NCBI GenBank assembly: GCA_032622095.1
Contig: CP136066.1
Span: 194,918,816-194,982,815 of the forward strand
Direction of reading: 5' to 3'
Length of the DNA stretch: 64,000 nt
Origin: Siphonodentalium dalli
Lineage: Eukaryota; Mollusca; Scaphopoda; Gadilida; Siphonodentaliidae
Shown here: positions 33,000 to 45,299 of the stretch, one piece after another
Layout of the letters: the number at the start of each line of letters is the position of its first letter
Position numbering within the stretch: position 1 is the first letter of the stretch
Position numbers and translations under genes: made by a program
The notes under the pieces: generated by a model
Databases searched by the model: none
What the model was told of the DNA's origin: nothing
Seen by the model: the letters and a program-made list of their open reading frames with translations, nothing else

Positions 33000-34470
33000 A
33001 CAGGGGACCATCTAGATGGCACCAAAGGGGTCTACTAGGGATAACTTTTTTCGAGAAAGATAATGGTGCGGGTTAGGATTTTCTAAAGTGACGCCGTTGT
33101 TGTCAGGGGCAGAAAAGGGGGAGGGGCAGAACAAAATGTGTCGCCGATTGCCACGAAACTAATATATAATCATCCCCATGAGATAAGGAATCTGGTGGTG
33201 TGGTTTAAATATGTCAAAAGTGGCGCCGTTCGAGTCAGGGATGCACGGAAGGGGAGAGGGGCACCAAAATTGATAAACTAAGTTTAGCGCCGAGGGACCA
33301 TCTAGATGGCACCAAACGGGTCTACTAGGGGTAACAGATATAAGTGCGGTTTAGAATTTTCTAAAGTGACGCTGTTGTCAGGGGCAGAAAAGGGGAGGGG
33401 CAGAAAAAATGTTTGCCGCCGATTGCCACGAAACTTTTATATATAATCATTCCCATGATATGAGGAATCTAATGGTGTTGTTTAGATATGTCAAACGTGG
33501 CGCCATTCGCGTCAGGGATGCACGGAATGGGAGAGGGGCACCAAAATTGATAAAATTAATTTTAGCGCCGATTTCCACCAAATTGATGCACATTCTTCTC
33601 CATGATACAAGTGTGATGTAAAGACGCCAAATTGGTGTCGTTTGGGTGTGAGATGGGGGTGGGGGTAGGCAGTAAATTTGATATGAATTGGTTTAGTCAC
33701 CGATTGATACCAAACTTATACAAAATCATCCACATGGTATGATGAGTCTAATGGTGTGGCTTAAAACTGTTAAAAGTGGCGTCATTCGAGTCAGGGTGCA
33801 TTGAAAAGGAGAGGGGCACCAGAAATGATACACAATAATTTTAGCGCCAATTTTCACCAAATTTATACACATTCTTATCCATGATACGATGAATCAAATC
33901 ATGTGATTTAAAGACTCTATGTTGGTGCTGTTTGTGTGATATATGGTGTGGGTGTGTGTTGATAAATAAAAAATGTTTTGTCGCCGATTAGCACCAAACT
34001 TATAAATAATCATCTCCATGATATCAGGAGTCTAATTGTGTGGTTTACAGATGTATGAGAGAGACACAACAAATTATTAAACAATATGTTTAGCGCCCAT
34101 TTCCACCAGACTGATACATATTCTTCTCCGTGATTCGAGGAATCTAATCGTGTGGTTTAAATACGCTAAACTTGTGACGTTTGGGTGAGAGATATGGGGG
34201 GGGGCTAAATTTGATACAAATTTGTATACGCGCCAATTTTCAACAATTTTATATATATATTCATCTCCATAATGAGTCTAAGTTTGTGGTTTAATGATGT
34301 CAAATGTGGCGCCACTTGAGTCCGAAATAGGGACGGGCGGGTCACCAAAACTAATAGAAATATGTTTTGTGCCAATTAATATCAAATTCATACAGGTTCT
34401 TCTCAAATGATATATACGATGAATCAAATCGTCCGTGTTAAAAACGTCACATTTGGTGCCTAGATATATT
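33000..34470. repeat. ~140-bp degenerate tandem repeat
   Basis: GCGCCGATTTCCACCAAACT-like starts with following ATAATCATCTCCATGAT and GTGTGGTTTAAA recur at about 33,138, 33,418, 33,565, 33,695, 33,843, 33,980, 34,092, 34,230 and 34,370. Two alternating unit types give a ~275-bp super-unit at the left end: GACCATCTAGATGGCACCAA at 33,005 and 33,297. Confidence 0.85.
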
Positions 34471-35070
34471 TGCAAACATATGTCTCTCTGTATGTGTCCT
34501 ATATATAACTTCACGGGGTACAATCGAGATGGCACCTGGGCGTTCTAATAGTGGTAACTTTTTACAAGGAAGATAATGGTGCATGTTAAAATATTAGAAT
34601 AGCTCATGTTAATATTATAACACAATTGAGTCTGCCCCATTCCACAAAAACGTGACAAGAGATATGGAAATGTATAGAAGGCCTGTTCAACAATAGTGGT
34701 CACAGTGTGCCGTCAATATAATTTCTTCTGAGATAAAAGAAAACGGAGTCAGTGGCACATGACTTTTTCAGGATCACTTTGTCAACATTTACATATATAG
34801 GGCCAATCCGATCTGTTGCAATGTTGATAATTGCTTCCGGATGATCGACTGGGTTCATTGAATCAATGCAGTTTTGCAGCTTGATTCGTAATCCTTCCCT
34901 GTCCATTTTATAGCGACTTACTCTGGACTTGCCTTCCTCTTTATGGATACACAGAGGTGTATCGCCGGTTTGAATATCTCTTAAATTAGACATACAGTCA
35001 CTCAGGTATCCACAAGCATGCAGGCTAAGTGCCCATGTCTTCAGAGTTTCAGGTTTTAACGTTATGCCAA

Positions 35071-35861
35071 CACTCTCAAATAAAGCAATTGATTTAGGTA
35101 CCCCATGGAACCTAAAGCCGCGATAGTACCAGACAGTTTGGTACTATAAGCCTTTAGAGCCTGTTTAGCGTTATAGAACCACATGAGTTGGTACTCCACA
35201 GAGTGCCAATCGTTGGCTCCATGCTGATTGGGTGAGACCGTGGGTGTGTCAATATCGAGTGCCGTGTGCAAACGATTAAATTAAAGTGAAAATGGCCGCC
35301 CGTCGACTCGCGGTCGTAGATCTGTCGGATTATTTCATTTAGCACTATGCAAGGGAGTCTTTGTGATTTTGTACTTAATTGGATGTTTAAACGCGGCAGC
35401 ATAATTTGGGATCTAACATGTCACATTGTTAAATTTGCCGGTATCAGGGCTGTTTTGTTCTCTGGGGTATCAAATTGCTGGATCTATGCGTAGTACCTAA
35501 ATACTTCAGAGTACCTGTCTTGATATTTTGGTACTTCAGATAATATATAGGGCGTATCATGAAAGCATCTATTTCTTGACACCTCATATCCTGAGCGTCA
35601 TGGCTTCGGTGACATAAATGTGGGCTGGGTATTATATGCACAATGCCCGGGTAGAACTTAAATAATAATTAGGTAATCCAGAGTACCAACAATTTGGTAC
35701 TCCAGAGTACCAAGAAGTTGGTACTCCAGAGTACCAAACATTTTGGTACTCTAGAGTACCTAAACTTTTGGTACTCCAGAGTACCAAAAAGTTGGTACTC
35801 CCCCTGGGACAAAGCTTAGTACCTACATAGGCACTCTGAAGTACCTATATTTTTAAGAGTG
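35071..35861. mobile_element. TIR element inserted in the pseudogene, 791 bp
   Basis: The element starts CACTCTCAAAT and ends with the reverse-complementary ATTTTTAAGAGTG. It is flanked by AA on both sides (TT on the gene strand). Removing it with one AA brings the gene segments ending ...GII and starting GIT back into one frame, which fixes its borders. It encodes no evident transposase. GGTAC words are frequent through its length, and it contains the palindrome array at 35,676-35,810. Confidence 0.85.
35676..35810. repeat. Tandem array of 16-bp palindromes GGTACTCYRGAGTACC
   Basis: Near-perfect palindromes start at about 35,696, 35,720, 35,745 and 35,770, with half-units at 35,676 and 35,793. 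The spacing is 23-25 bp. The spacers are short A/T-rich words, also partly self-complementary (AAG...CTT). Confidence 0.93.
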
Positions 35862-38326
35862 AATGATACCTGATTTGCCATGTCCATATCTCATGAAAGT
35901 TGTCTCATTATACATGTCACTCCAGATACCATTCCAAAAACCATTCAAATGCCTCATCACATGCTCTCCCTTCATGACATGGGCCAGAATATTCGACGGC
36001 AATGATTCCATCTGCCTTAGATAATACAGACCATACCGCGCACAATGTCTATGTCCAGATGCGAAAAAGTAAGGCAACTATCTACTGCCACAAGATGCAG
36101 AGGCCAGTCACCTTCCATTTCGGCTCGAACATAAAGCATCATGATGAACACGGGTTTCAGAAAAGCATCAACCCACATCTTGGTTGTGCGACTCTGTTCT
36201 GAAAGTTCATCCAACATGTCAGTCAGATCTTCTGTACACTTGAAGTCGTTGTTCTCGATCAGTTTCCGCATCAACTCTTCTGCTAATAAACGCATAGCCC
36301 TCATATTCATTGGACATTTCTTCCCAACAAGCATCTTTGCGACACCACCAAAGACTGAACCAAGAAAATTCATCAATAAATGCATGCCACCCAATCGAGG
36401 TACTAAGAAAGGGAAAGAGTCAGGATAAGTCCACAGCACTTGAACCACTATTTTATATAGTTGTTGGTCCGCCGTAAATAAAGTGTATATGGTTGTCCCG
36501 CTTTTCCTGTCAACTGTTATGTCTTCGTCGTTGCAGTTATAATAGCCTCCGGGTCTGCTGGGGGCATATCAATTAAGGGGAACTTTTCACAGCTTTTGTT
36601 TTAGGTTGAGCTGATTCTCCAGATTCTCGGAAGAGTCTCGTGTTGTATCCGTTAAACTGAGGACAATTGTCTGAAACCACAACATCCTTCAAAAATGCGA
36701 AGTCAGTTTCAATTGCCCTACGTTCAGACATTACCATCCGACAGAGCATTTTGAGAGATGACACATGGCTCTTCTTATACATATATCTGGCATTTCTGGT
36801 TTATGTGGACCATCAAAACTAACGACATCCAAATCATATTCGATCGGAGTTGCCATTTCCCCCTTTTTAATCCGTGGTATAGTTTGATAGGCAACGTCAG
36901 AGGAAGTTCCATCTGGTTGTGTCAGCAAAACTGCCAGGGAATGGGTGCTTAGCTTGCCATTTTGTGACGAGATGTCCGCATCAAAATTATCAGCGATTAC
37001 TTGAATCAGCCCGTCTTTTGAATCTGATATTGAGGTGAGATCAATATTTTTAGATGCCATTATCGCTGCAGATTTTTTATATCTGAGCAACTCGTCATAG
37101 GTACATGTAACGCCAAAGTCCTGCATCGTGTTTATCTGCTCTTTTGAATCTCGAAGAGCGACAGCCAAGCCCACATGGGGAGGGGGGTCGGTATATTTCG
37201 TATTGCCGACGTTATAATATTGCCTATGAGAAGAGCTGGGAGTGTGTGATTCAATTTTGGTGATAAACTTCCAAGAAATTCTAGAATGCTTCCACTTACA
37301 TAGTTAGAATTCTTTTCCAAATCTATGTCAATGTCATATACGTTTTTGTTATGATCAATTTCTTGGACTTCCTTACAAACAACCTTTTTCATAGTTCTTA
37401 TTGCTGACTGTATATCCCCACCATCGGTGTCTTTGACAATTCGGAGTACACTGTTCGCCCTACTCCTATATGATAGTATCGTAACTATTCCGGGGGAAGA
37501 GAGAACAAGAAGTTCATCGCCAAAGTACTCGACGATCTCCTTAACAAAAGAGTAACGAGAAGGACTTGTTCCACCACATTCTACATACATGCTATACAAA
37601 TGTACAGAACTCCATGTGAGAGACTGGTCGCTTGTCATAAATTTGATAACATGTTTCATGGCTTCGGAATGCGGACCACAATCGGCAGACGTAATAGGTT
37701 TGTCTTGTTTAGATGCGGTCTCAATGTTTCTAGGAGACATAAACATGGAACGGCAGTCAGAGTGGTAGCGGGCATCTGCCGCATGCAGATCAGTTACAGC
37801 ACCACATACCCTAACGCTGACTTCATCTGACCATTTGTCTTGTCTGCGATCGCAAACTGATAAGATCTGATCTTTAAACGATAAGGCTGACTTAGAGTGG
37901 TCGATTTGCCGACATATATATATGCTGGCCTCCATCTTGATGGGTTTTTCGGGTTAGTATTCACATTGCACAGGTCACCACAAAAAGGCAGTTCTGTCTG
38001 AAATTGAAAGCAACGTTCTGTGACCGCTTATACTTTTTTTCTGGCGGAGCGTCCACCTCGGTGCCAACATCTTGTCTTCCGAGAGCCATTTTGACCTCTT
38101 TTGGGTGTACATATTTATTTAAGCAATATCTGTGGCAAGTTATATCTGTGGCTTGTTCACAAGCATAGCGCTGCTGAAGATTTATGTGAAGATCATCATT
38201 GTAGATCTTGCTGCATCTTATAATATTTTCTATGCGCTGTGGGCCAATTCTGATATTTATTAATGGATCTTTGCGACTGGAATCCTCACAGTTAAGCACG
38301 CCACCAAAGTAACAAATATTCGTCAT

Positions 38327-39429
38327 AATGTCACAGAGTGTGATGCGAGCAAAATGATCGAAGTAAGAAAGAGCGAATTATATACAAGTAAAAAGTATAG
38401 GGTCTACTAGATCGAATAGAAGTCAATCGAAGATAAATGCAAATTAGCGAGAGCATAGTAAAAACACGTGCTCATTCCATGGCGGCTAAAGATTAAGCCG
38501 CTGATGATAAAGAGCGTCGTCGCGTCTTCGTGTCAACTGCAACAATTTGAAACGCTCTTTATTTCTAATGTTAACATGCTACCACGGATTCTGTCACGCG
38601 ATGTTAGAAACCTTTTTTTCTGCAGTAAAATGAAATGTCATATAGATAACAAATATCATCGAGTAAATGGGTCTATCACAATAGTCACATTGGCTGACGG
38701 GCTATATAGAAGATATACAGACGCGGTACGTGAAAAGGGACAAACGCTCTTCATTTCGAGTACACCGCAAACTCAACTGACCACTTAATTGTCGAATTGA
38801 TGCCCGCAATATAAAATATACATTAAGTATTCGGATTCATATATGTTAGGCCGCTTATTTAATGTATTTGCGCATGTATATATATTCTCAGTCGACATTT
38901 TGCGCTTTTTTTGTGGGTATTTTTAAGGCTCCATAAATACAATTGCTCAAGGCTGACAGCGGTCCACTCGTTTGTATCGTCTTATACAAGGACTGAACTG
39001 ATAAAAACCGCTGAGAAATAAACTATATACGCGAAAAACAGGTTGAGGGCAAGAATGGCGTTTGGCTGCCGGACTAGAGTTCAGGGGACAAAAATGGATA
39101 AACCTCCCTTAACAAATATCGGACAGTGAAAAATTCAAACTTGATACATAACAAATCCCATGGAATTCTGATTACTATTGTCTAAGTTATGATCTGGACA
39201 ACCAGGACGGATCGACGCACCGACAAAAGGTACGTCGATCGATTGTCATTGGAAATTTAAGAATCGGTTCAGGAACTTCAGGCGTCTGTTGAATTTTGCT
39301 CAAGTTATCATGTACATCTTGCAAAAAAGGGCGAACCAAGCCCAAAATCGAACTTGAGATATATAGTAACGTTGTATACAATTTGAAACCAAATTTCATT
39401 CCATTAAAGTGATTTGAAACACTCCGGAA
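38327..39429. other. No gene assigned
   Basis: This lies upstream of the pseudogene. AAACGCTCTTTATT-type words occur as an inverted pair at 38,508 and 38,552 and again near 38,739. A 106-codon plus-strand frame at 38,468-38,788 overlaps these and is not convincing. Confidence 0.45.
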
Positions 39430-39785
39430 TGGTGATCAAATAGAAATAGAGAATAATCTTGTTCAATTAAAGTAGTCATTTTTACTAATAGTAATGTCCA
39501 AATTGACAACACACACCGTCATTCTTATTTATTAATTAAACGCAGTGACTCTCGATGGCAAAATCGTTTTCGTTAGCTTATCGCCGATAGATGCGTCCAG
39601 AATCGAGTAGTAAATATTTACAATTCAGCGTGGTTCTGACGATGTTTTATATGGAGAGGTAGGGTCGAGTTCAATTTTCGGCGATGTTAGTAGAATGTTA
39701 CATTCCTCAAGTTGTCTTAGCACCTGAATACTAACGTATCAGTTTCACGCACCCGAACAAGTACATAATATGTCTTTAAGTCAAC
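39430..39785. repeat. Interspersed repeat family R3, copy 2 (inverted)
   Basis: The reverse complement of 19,785-20,175: ACCGTCATTCTTAT, GCAGTGACTCTCG, TTATCGCCGATA and CCGAACAAGTACATAATATG are the matching words. Confidence 0.75.
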
Positions 39786-39914
39786 AATAATCAGGTTATC
39801 AACCGGAAACCACGAACATCGGAATTTCAAAGTGGAAACACATCCGCAACTCTGGTAAAATTGGTGGCCTGATTGATCCAGAAATCCGTCTTGAACTGTA
39901 AATACATACCAAAT

Positions 39915-40072
39915 GCCGTTGCTAAAGCATCATTTACGACTATAGTTATCCCAAAGGAAATGCTCAGCTAATAAGTTCAACACATGACCATGTTGAACTA
40001 ATTTTAATATCTAAATATTTAATTTAATAAATAGGAATCCTTCTGTACTTTTATTTATCTGCGGTCTGCTTA
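39915..40072. repeat. Interspersed repeat holding one monomer of the 68-bp satellite
   Basis: AAAGCATCATTTACGACTA, then TTATCCCAAAGGAAATG, then TAATAAGTTCAAC is one satellite-type unit. It continues into GACCATGTTGAAC and CCTTCTGTACTTTTATTTAT. The same continuation closes the large satellite at 56,880-56,990. The GTTCAACACATG...CATGTTGAAC core forms a hairpin. Confidence 0.85.
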
Positions 40073-41012
40073 TTCCCGCCCTCCGGGTGTATATTGCCTC
40101 GCTGTTCTGGGGAGATGATAGGAGCTATTGGGATATCTCGCGGAAACAACATATTTCGGGTTTCACACGATGCGAGTTATTTTAGGAAATTGCAGTAGAA
40201 CGAAGAGTAATTACCACAATATAACACAAAAGGTGACATCCAATGTTTTCCAAGATTAGTACTATAACCGAGACACCAGGTACATGTATCATTTGCAGAA
40301 GCTGCATGTAATTTAATTTCGGTAATTGTACAACAAACTGTTTTACACGAAATAATATGACAAATCAAAATACACTGTTAAAATTCCCCAGTTTCAACAT
40401 AAACTTTGTTTCGATTTGGGTAGGTAACATAGTGCCGTTACATGCGATTAGCGTCTATTTCAGATTTCTACTGTCGCTATGAGTCGGTTTGAGCGCGCAA
40501 CAAAGTGCCGGAATGCGATTAGGGTCTATTTCAGATTTCTACTGTCGGTTTGAGCGCGCAACAAAGTGCCGGAATGCGATTACCGTATATCGCAGGAATT
40601 ATGTTCCGGCAATTGGACGCTGGGTAATATAGCACGCAAGGCGGAAGCCATTTTGAAGTTGTGCCAGGTGGCGGATACTTTGAAATCCAAGGCAATCCAG
40701 TGTCAATCGTAATATCTTTCTCACTACAACGTCTTTTGACTAGGAGGCACATTTAATCTTATCAGGTGAGTGTTTGTATTGATGTTAACTCAGTTATTAT
40801 CTACTTAAAAAAAAAAATTGTTGTTGAAACAATTTATCAGGTCAGGGAAAACCCAAACTCGATCTATTAAACATCGTTTTGTCTATTTAACCTCGTTCGA
40901 GGTTTCTCAGATATTATGAAATTCCATCTTAATTGCCTATTGTTTAGCTCACACCGAAAGTGACACTCGACATTAGGTAATGTGATTTCGAGCGAGTGCT
41001 GAACTATACATT
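40073..41012. repeat. Mostly unannotated; ~70-bp direct repeat at 40,443-40,590
   Basis: TGCGATTAGCGTCTATTTCA at 40,443 recurs at 40,514 and in part at 40,575, with GGTTTGAGCGCGCAACAAAG between copies. The rest shows no supported feature. Confidence 0.6.
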
Positions 41013-41405
41013 ACACTGTTAACAAATTTCAAATTTGAAAAGGAACATAGTACCGGAAAATTGCTGCCGGAACTATGATCTGTAAAATCACGGAAAATTG
41101 TAAGCACATTGGTACGGAAAAAAGTTCCATTAGATTACAGGTACAATGTTCCGTGAGTTTCTGGAACAATGTTCCGTGTGTTGATTGATCAATATTCTGC
41201 GAGTTGATGGCACAATGTTCCGTGAGATTCTGAAACTATGTTCCTTTAAAATTATCCGATTTGAAACAGAACATAGTGCCGGAAAATTGCTGCCGGAAAT
41301 ATGATCCATACGTACGGAATAAAGTTCCGTGATTTTACAGATCATAGTTCTGGCAGCAATTTTCCGGTACTATGTTCCTTTTCAAATTGGATTTTTTTTA
41401 ACAAT
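41013..41405. mobile_element. Foldback element with GGAACATAGTNCCGG arms
   Basis: The left arm (AAGGAACATAGTACCGGAAA then TTGCTGCCGG, 41,038-41,098) is mirrored at 41,328-41,390. The outer TGTTAACAAAT and TTTTAACAATG suggest terminal inverted repeats. Between the arms, variants of GGTACAATGTTCCGTGAG recur four times. No clear target duplication. Confidence 0.8.
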
Positions 41406-41609
41406 GTATATGTAGGGGAACGACCGTAAACAGATAACGTAAACAACTTCGATGTGAAAGGGTTATTCAACAATGTATTTAAATTGCATATCTTCTACTG
41501 GATACATATTATTCGATGCCTTCAATTTACTAAAGCTAATGCGGAGGTACAGGTAGCTCAATAATCTCGAATGAGACTTTTCAGCCTGACAAACTTGGTA
41601 TCTGACCGA

Positions 41610-41715
41610 GTTCTGCTTTATATCATATACCCTGACCAGGTTTCCATCCCTGGTCCGTTAGCACGAAAGACCAGTACGCTACCTCTCGGCTACCGACCGA
41701 CAGCCCTGATGTGGT
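41610..41715 (-). repeat. tRNA-like (SINE head) fragment
   Basis: On the minus strand the sequence reads GGTAGCCGAGAGGTAGCGTA followed by CTGGTCTTTCGTGCTAACGG and a GACCAGG...CCTGGTC stem with an 8-nt loop GATGGAAA. This resembles a tRNA D arm/A box, anticodon arm and T arm with a degenerate B box. It is likely an old tRNA-derived SINE head rather than a functional tRNA. Confidence 0.4.
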
Positions 41716-41934
41716 ATAATATATACGGTATAATCATATATAATAATCAAATAGTAAAATATATAATAAATGTATTGTATTTGCAATGTAATTTTATTAA
41801 CTGTTTTCTGTTTTTATATTCGTTACTTGTGTTATTTTTGACGAACATAATTTATAAAAAAAAAAATATATATATATAGGAGCTATGGGTTAACTATATC
41901 AACAACGTGCTCGCTACACTGGGTACCGGTTAGA

Positions 41935-42355
41935 CGTTTTGCAGGATGTATATATTCGCGGATGTATCTTCGAGAATGTCTCATTGTTGCAGGGTGTAAC
42001 TTTTATGATAATTGCTTTCGATATTTATGTGTGAACAATGGCTGGAGCACTCTTGACGAATTTATTTCGGGAACACAATGCATACTATAACAGATAACAT
42101 TGTTGATGAAGTATGTCTCAGTTGGAAAGTAGACTAACTGTCGTATTGCGAAGTTGTAGGGTGTATTTAATCCGATTAGTAGATTGATTTGTCTGCATTG
42201 AGAGGCTTTCAGGTGTGATGAATCAGAAACCTTCAGTGATAAGCCGTAGTTAATATTTTGAAGGATTAGTTATGTTATGGTGCATTCATGAAACCAATAT
42301 ATTTTATAATTATATGCCTATATCATATGATCTTGAGGGCGTTACCATTTCTGAT
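41935..42355. repeat. Interspersed repeat family R2, copy 2
   Basis: Homologous to 18,690-19,175, with several deletions. It ends in the shared GGGCGTTACCATTTCTGAT. Confidence 0.75.
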
Positions 42356-43255
42356 TTCGATTCCAGACGAGCTTTAGCCTGACTCGAAAGGAATTTCGTG
42401 GACGATGTTAATAAATTTTGTATAGAATTTATATTTGAGATCAATTTAAGCAAGGAAAAACGATCTTGAACCTGCTGGGGTTAAACAAAATTAATATTGA
42501 TTTCCTTATCACAATGAACGAGGAAGTAAAGATACCTTCAAGACAAGACAGTCAATGGCTGTGTGTCCTTCACCAGACTGTAAGGACTGAGAAGACAGGG
42601 ACTCTGAAGACTACAAGAGTCAGTACTTGACAGAATCACTTAAGTTCTAAACATGGACATAGCTGGATGTTCTCAAATGAGCAGGGCTCTTCACCTTGAA
42701 ATTTCTAATTGCACATCACTGACAAATTTCCAACCTCTTACCTTTTAAAGAGGACAACCATACCACAGTACTAAGTTCACAAAAATCATTTTGTACATTC
42801 CTCTTAGGTTGAATTTTACGACTGGTACCAGTACTTCAAGCCCTCAAACGTTTGATAATTACCAACCTGACACCCCCCATAAAGTTAAACTTTGTGGCCA
42901 ATTCGGTCCAACAGTTTAACCTGAAGTAGAAACATATGGACTGATGGTTTAAAAACATACATGTTAGAAAATCAAACCAAACTACGAGAACAGTTCTAAC
43001 TTATTTTTGGTGTGAACATCTAATCTACAACTAATTTAGTATCGGGCATGAAATTTTTAACTTTTGATCAAAATAGGGGGTCAAATCTCCACCCCTCTAC
43101 ACTCCCTCCCCATTGCCTCAAACATTGCCCCCACCCAGGCTGTCTAGAAATCAATATTATTATACCAGTACCAAACAACATAGAGGAGAGTTAAATCTCT
43201 TATCTCTGCCCCTATTAGAACAAATTTGAATCCTCATCTATGAGATCCATTCATC
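42356..43255. other. No gene seen
   Basis: No supported reading frame longer than about 60 codons. The DNA has the texture of unique or old repeat sequence. Confidence 0.5.
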
Positions 43256-43259
43256 TAGT

Positions 43260-44830
43260 AATATCAATATACCCCCCCCAATTTTTCTTTGAAAAATCAG
43301 GGTATGATTTCACTTGGATAAGTGCTGGTTTAGAAACTAATATTGGAACAGCCGAGTCTGTATTTAGTGTCTGACCTTTGCAGGTGAATTTAATGACAAT
43401 ATTCCGCAAGGTGGACTAATATCACCGAATTCACCCTCTGGGGACCTCATTTCCTAAAAATGACCACATGAACAAATCTGAACCCCAGTCACCCAGGGCC
43501 CCTCCATACCAAATATAAGCTAGATCGGCCTAATGGTTCTTGAGAAAAAACTGTTTTAAGACTTACTATGGAGGGAAAGAGTTATGGCCCTGGCTTCGCA
43601 CCTACATGTATTTGATGTGACCTAGGGAACATGCACACTGAACTATATAAACACATTCCGTCTTTAATATGGAAAAGAAATCAATTGTTGATAGATGGAT
43701 GGATAGACATCTCAACAGGCAGACGGATGGAAGCCTGACAGATAGAAGACAAATTTAATCCAATATATACCCCCCCCCATTTTTCTTTGAATATTAGTCG
43801 TATGATTTCATCTGGATAAGTGGTGATTAAAAAAATAATATGAAATGGCCAAGCCTGAATTTAGTATGTGACATTTGCAGAATTAGGTCCCCAAAATGTG
43901 GATTTAATGACAATATTCTGTAAGGCAGGCTAGCATCACCAAATTCATCCTCAATCTGATTAGGCCTCAATGGCCAATAAAACCTAGGAACAGATTGAAG
44001 TCATACAGTTGAAGTTGGTGATACACACCCATTGAGCACCTCAATTATGCATTTTATCTTCTGAAAATTAGGGGGACATTGAAACTGAACAGGTGGAAAA
44101 AAGTGACTAAATCAAACTGTCAATTTGATATTTAGGATACTTCCAAGAAGATGAGGCCTAAGCAGAATTAGGTCCCTGGTGGGTGTATTTGGTGATGCTA
44201 GCATGCTGTATGGGGTAGCAACACTAAATTCACCATCTGGAGACCTCACTCTGTAAATGTCAGACACACTATTTCCAGACTTGAAGAAATCTAAGCCATT
44301 TAATTCACAGTATCATTGAATCAGTCATCACCTAACCATGGGAGCACCAGTTTGTTTTTAAATTGCTACAGGTATGTTTAGATTAGAATAATACATGTCA
44401 CCTGGCTAGTGTATATAATTAATGACCTGTACCTTTACAGATATATATGCCTCTGTGGTGAGAAGAGGTATTAATTAAATTGAGAGGTGATATGGCTTGG
44501 AAGGGATGTTGGTTGATGGCAGGGTTGGGTCTGGGCCATGTGGGAGGGGGTGGGTGGGGGAGGGTGGAACATTTCCATAATTTCATTAAAGAGTAAAGTT
44601 TCATAACTCTGCAGATGTTATAATGGTGTCACTTTTTTCAAATTTTAAAACATGTTTAAAAAAAAAAATTGTCCCAGAAGATGAGGCCTAAGCAGAATAA
44701 GGTAATTGAGGGTGTATTTGGTGATGCTAGCCTGCTGTATGGGGTAGCAACACTAAATTCACCATCTAGGGACTTCATTCTGCAAATGTCAGACACACTA
44801 TGTCCAGGCTTGGAGAAATGAACAATGGAC
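43260..44830. repeat. Duplicated blocks carrying hairpin family H2
   Basis: 43,260-43,450 and 43,765-43,970 are direct duplicates (ATTTTTCTTTGAA, TATGATTTCANNTGGATAAG). 44,145-44,300 and 44,665-44,820 are another duplicate pair (AGATGAGGCCTAAGCAGAAT, GGGGTAGCAACACTAAATTC). Each block ends in an inverted repeat of H2, in which GGTGNATTTNGTGATG is mirrored as CATCACNAAATTCACC with flanking GAGGTCC/GGACCTC. Confidence 0.8.
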
Positions 44831-45299
44831 TATTTATTCTTGTAGACTCTGGTAGAATAGGTGTTTAGCTAATGTCCTGTCATGTAATGACAGATGGTAA
44901 ACTGGTCTGAAGCAAGCAGTCTTCAGCAAGAGTATCAGGTGTCCACACTATGATAAATTGGCTTTTTCAATAATACAGGCTTCAGTGTTCTCTTAAAAAT
45001 AGTGCATAGCAAAGAGGTGTGAATTATAAAGGGCCATAACTCTGTTAAAATATATATGATCAAACCCATATTTTAACTTGATCTGAAAATAAGTGTCAAA
45101 AAATCATATACCAAATTTGGTGTTGATCAGATGAAAAATGTTTGAGTAATCCGGTCTTGGATGAATTCTATATCAAAACAAGAGTGGAAGGGGTTAAATC
45201 AACAATACCAAAATCCATACAGATGAAGAACATGCTGAGAAAAATCTAGGTAAGAAATATGAGGCTGTGATGTGTCTAAAAAAATTAAAGGTCAAAATG

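Larger units (their letters stand above)
34700..38326 (-). pseudogene. Broken copy of a multi-copy animal protein family
   Basis: Consecutive minus-strand frames read as one protein. The order is: a Cys-rich N-terminus with FNFRQNCLF (38,326-37,961); DLHAADARYHSDC (37,935-37,186); KKSHVSSLK (36,782-36,573); LFTADQQLYKIVVQVLW then LGGMHLLMNFLGS (to ~36,070); a segment with HCARYGLYYLRQMESLP and WNGIWSDMYNETTFMRYGHG (36,077-35,862); then ITLKPETLKTWALSLHACGY (35,070-34,700). I recognise the ADARYH and WNGIWSDM segments from uncharacterised proteins repeated in mollusc and cnidarian genomes; their function is unknown. At least five frame disruptions occur, several at homopolymers (T5 ~38,000, C6 ~37,185, TATA ~36,785, T5 ~36,065). 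A 791-bp element interrupts it. No C-terminus is present. Not functional as it stands. Confidence 0.75.

Noticed and set aside
41571-41879. 102-codon plus-strand frame
   Set aside because: It overlaps the tRNA-like fragment and a low-complexity A/T tail.
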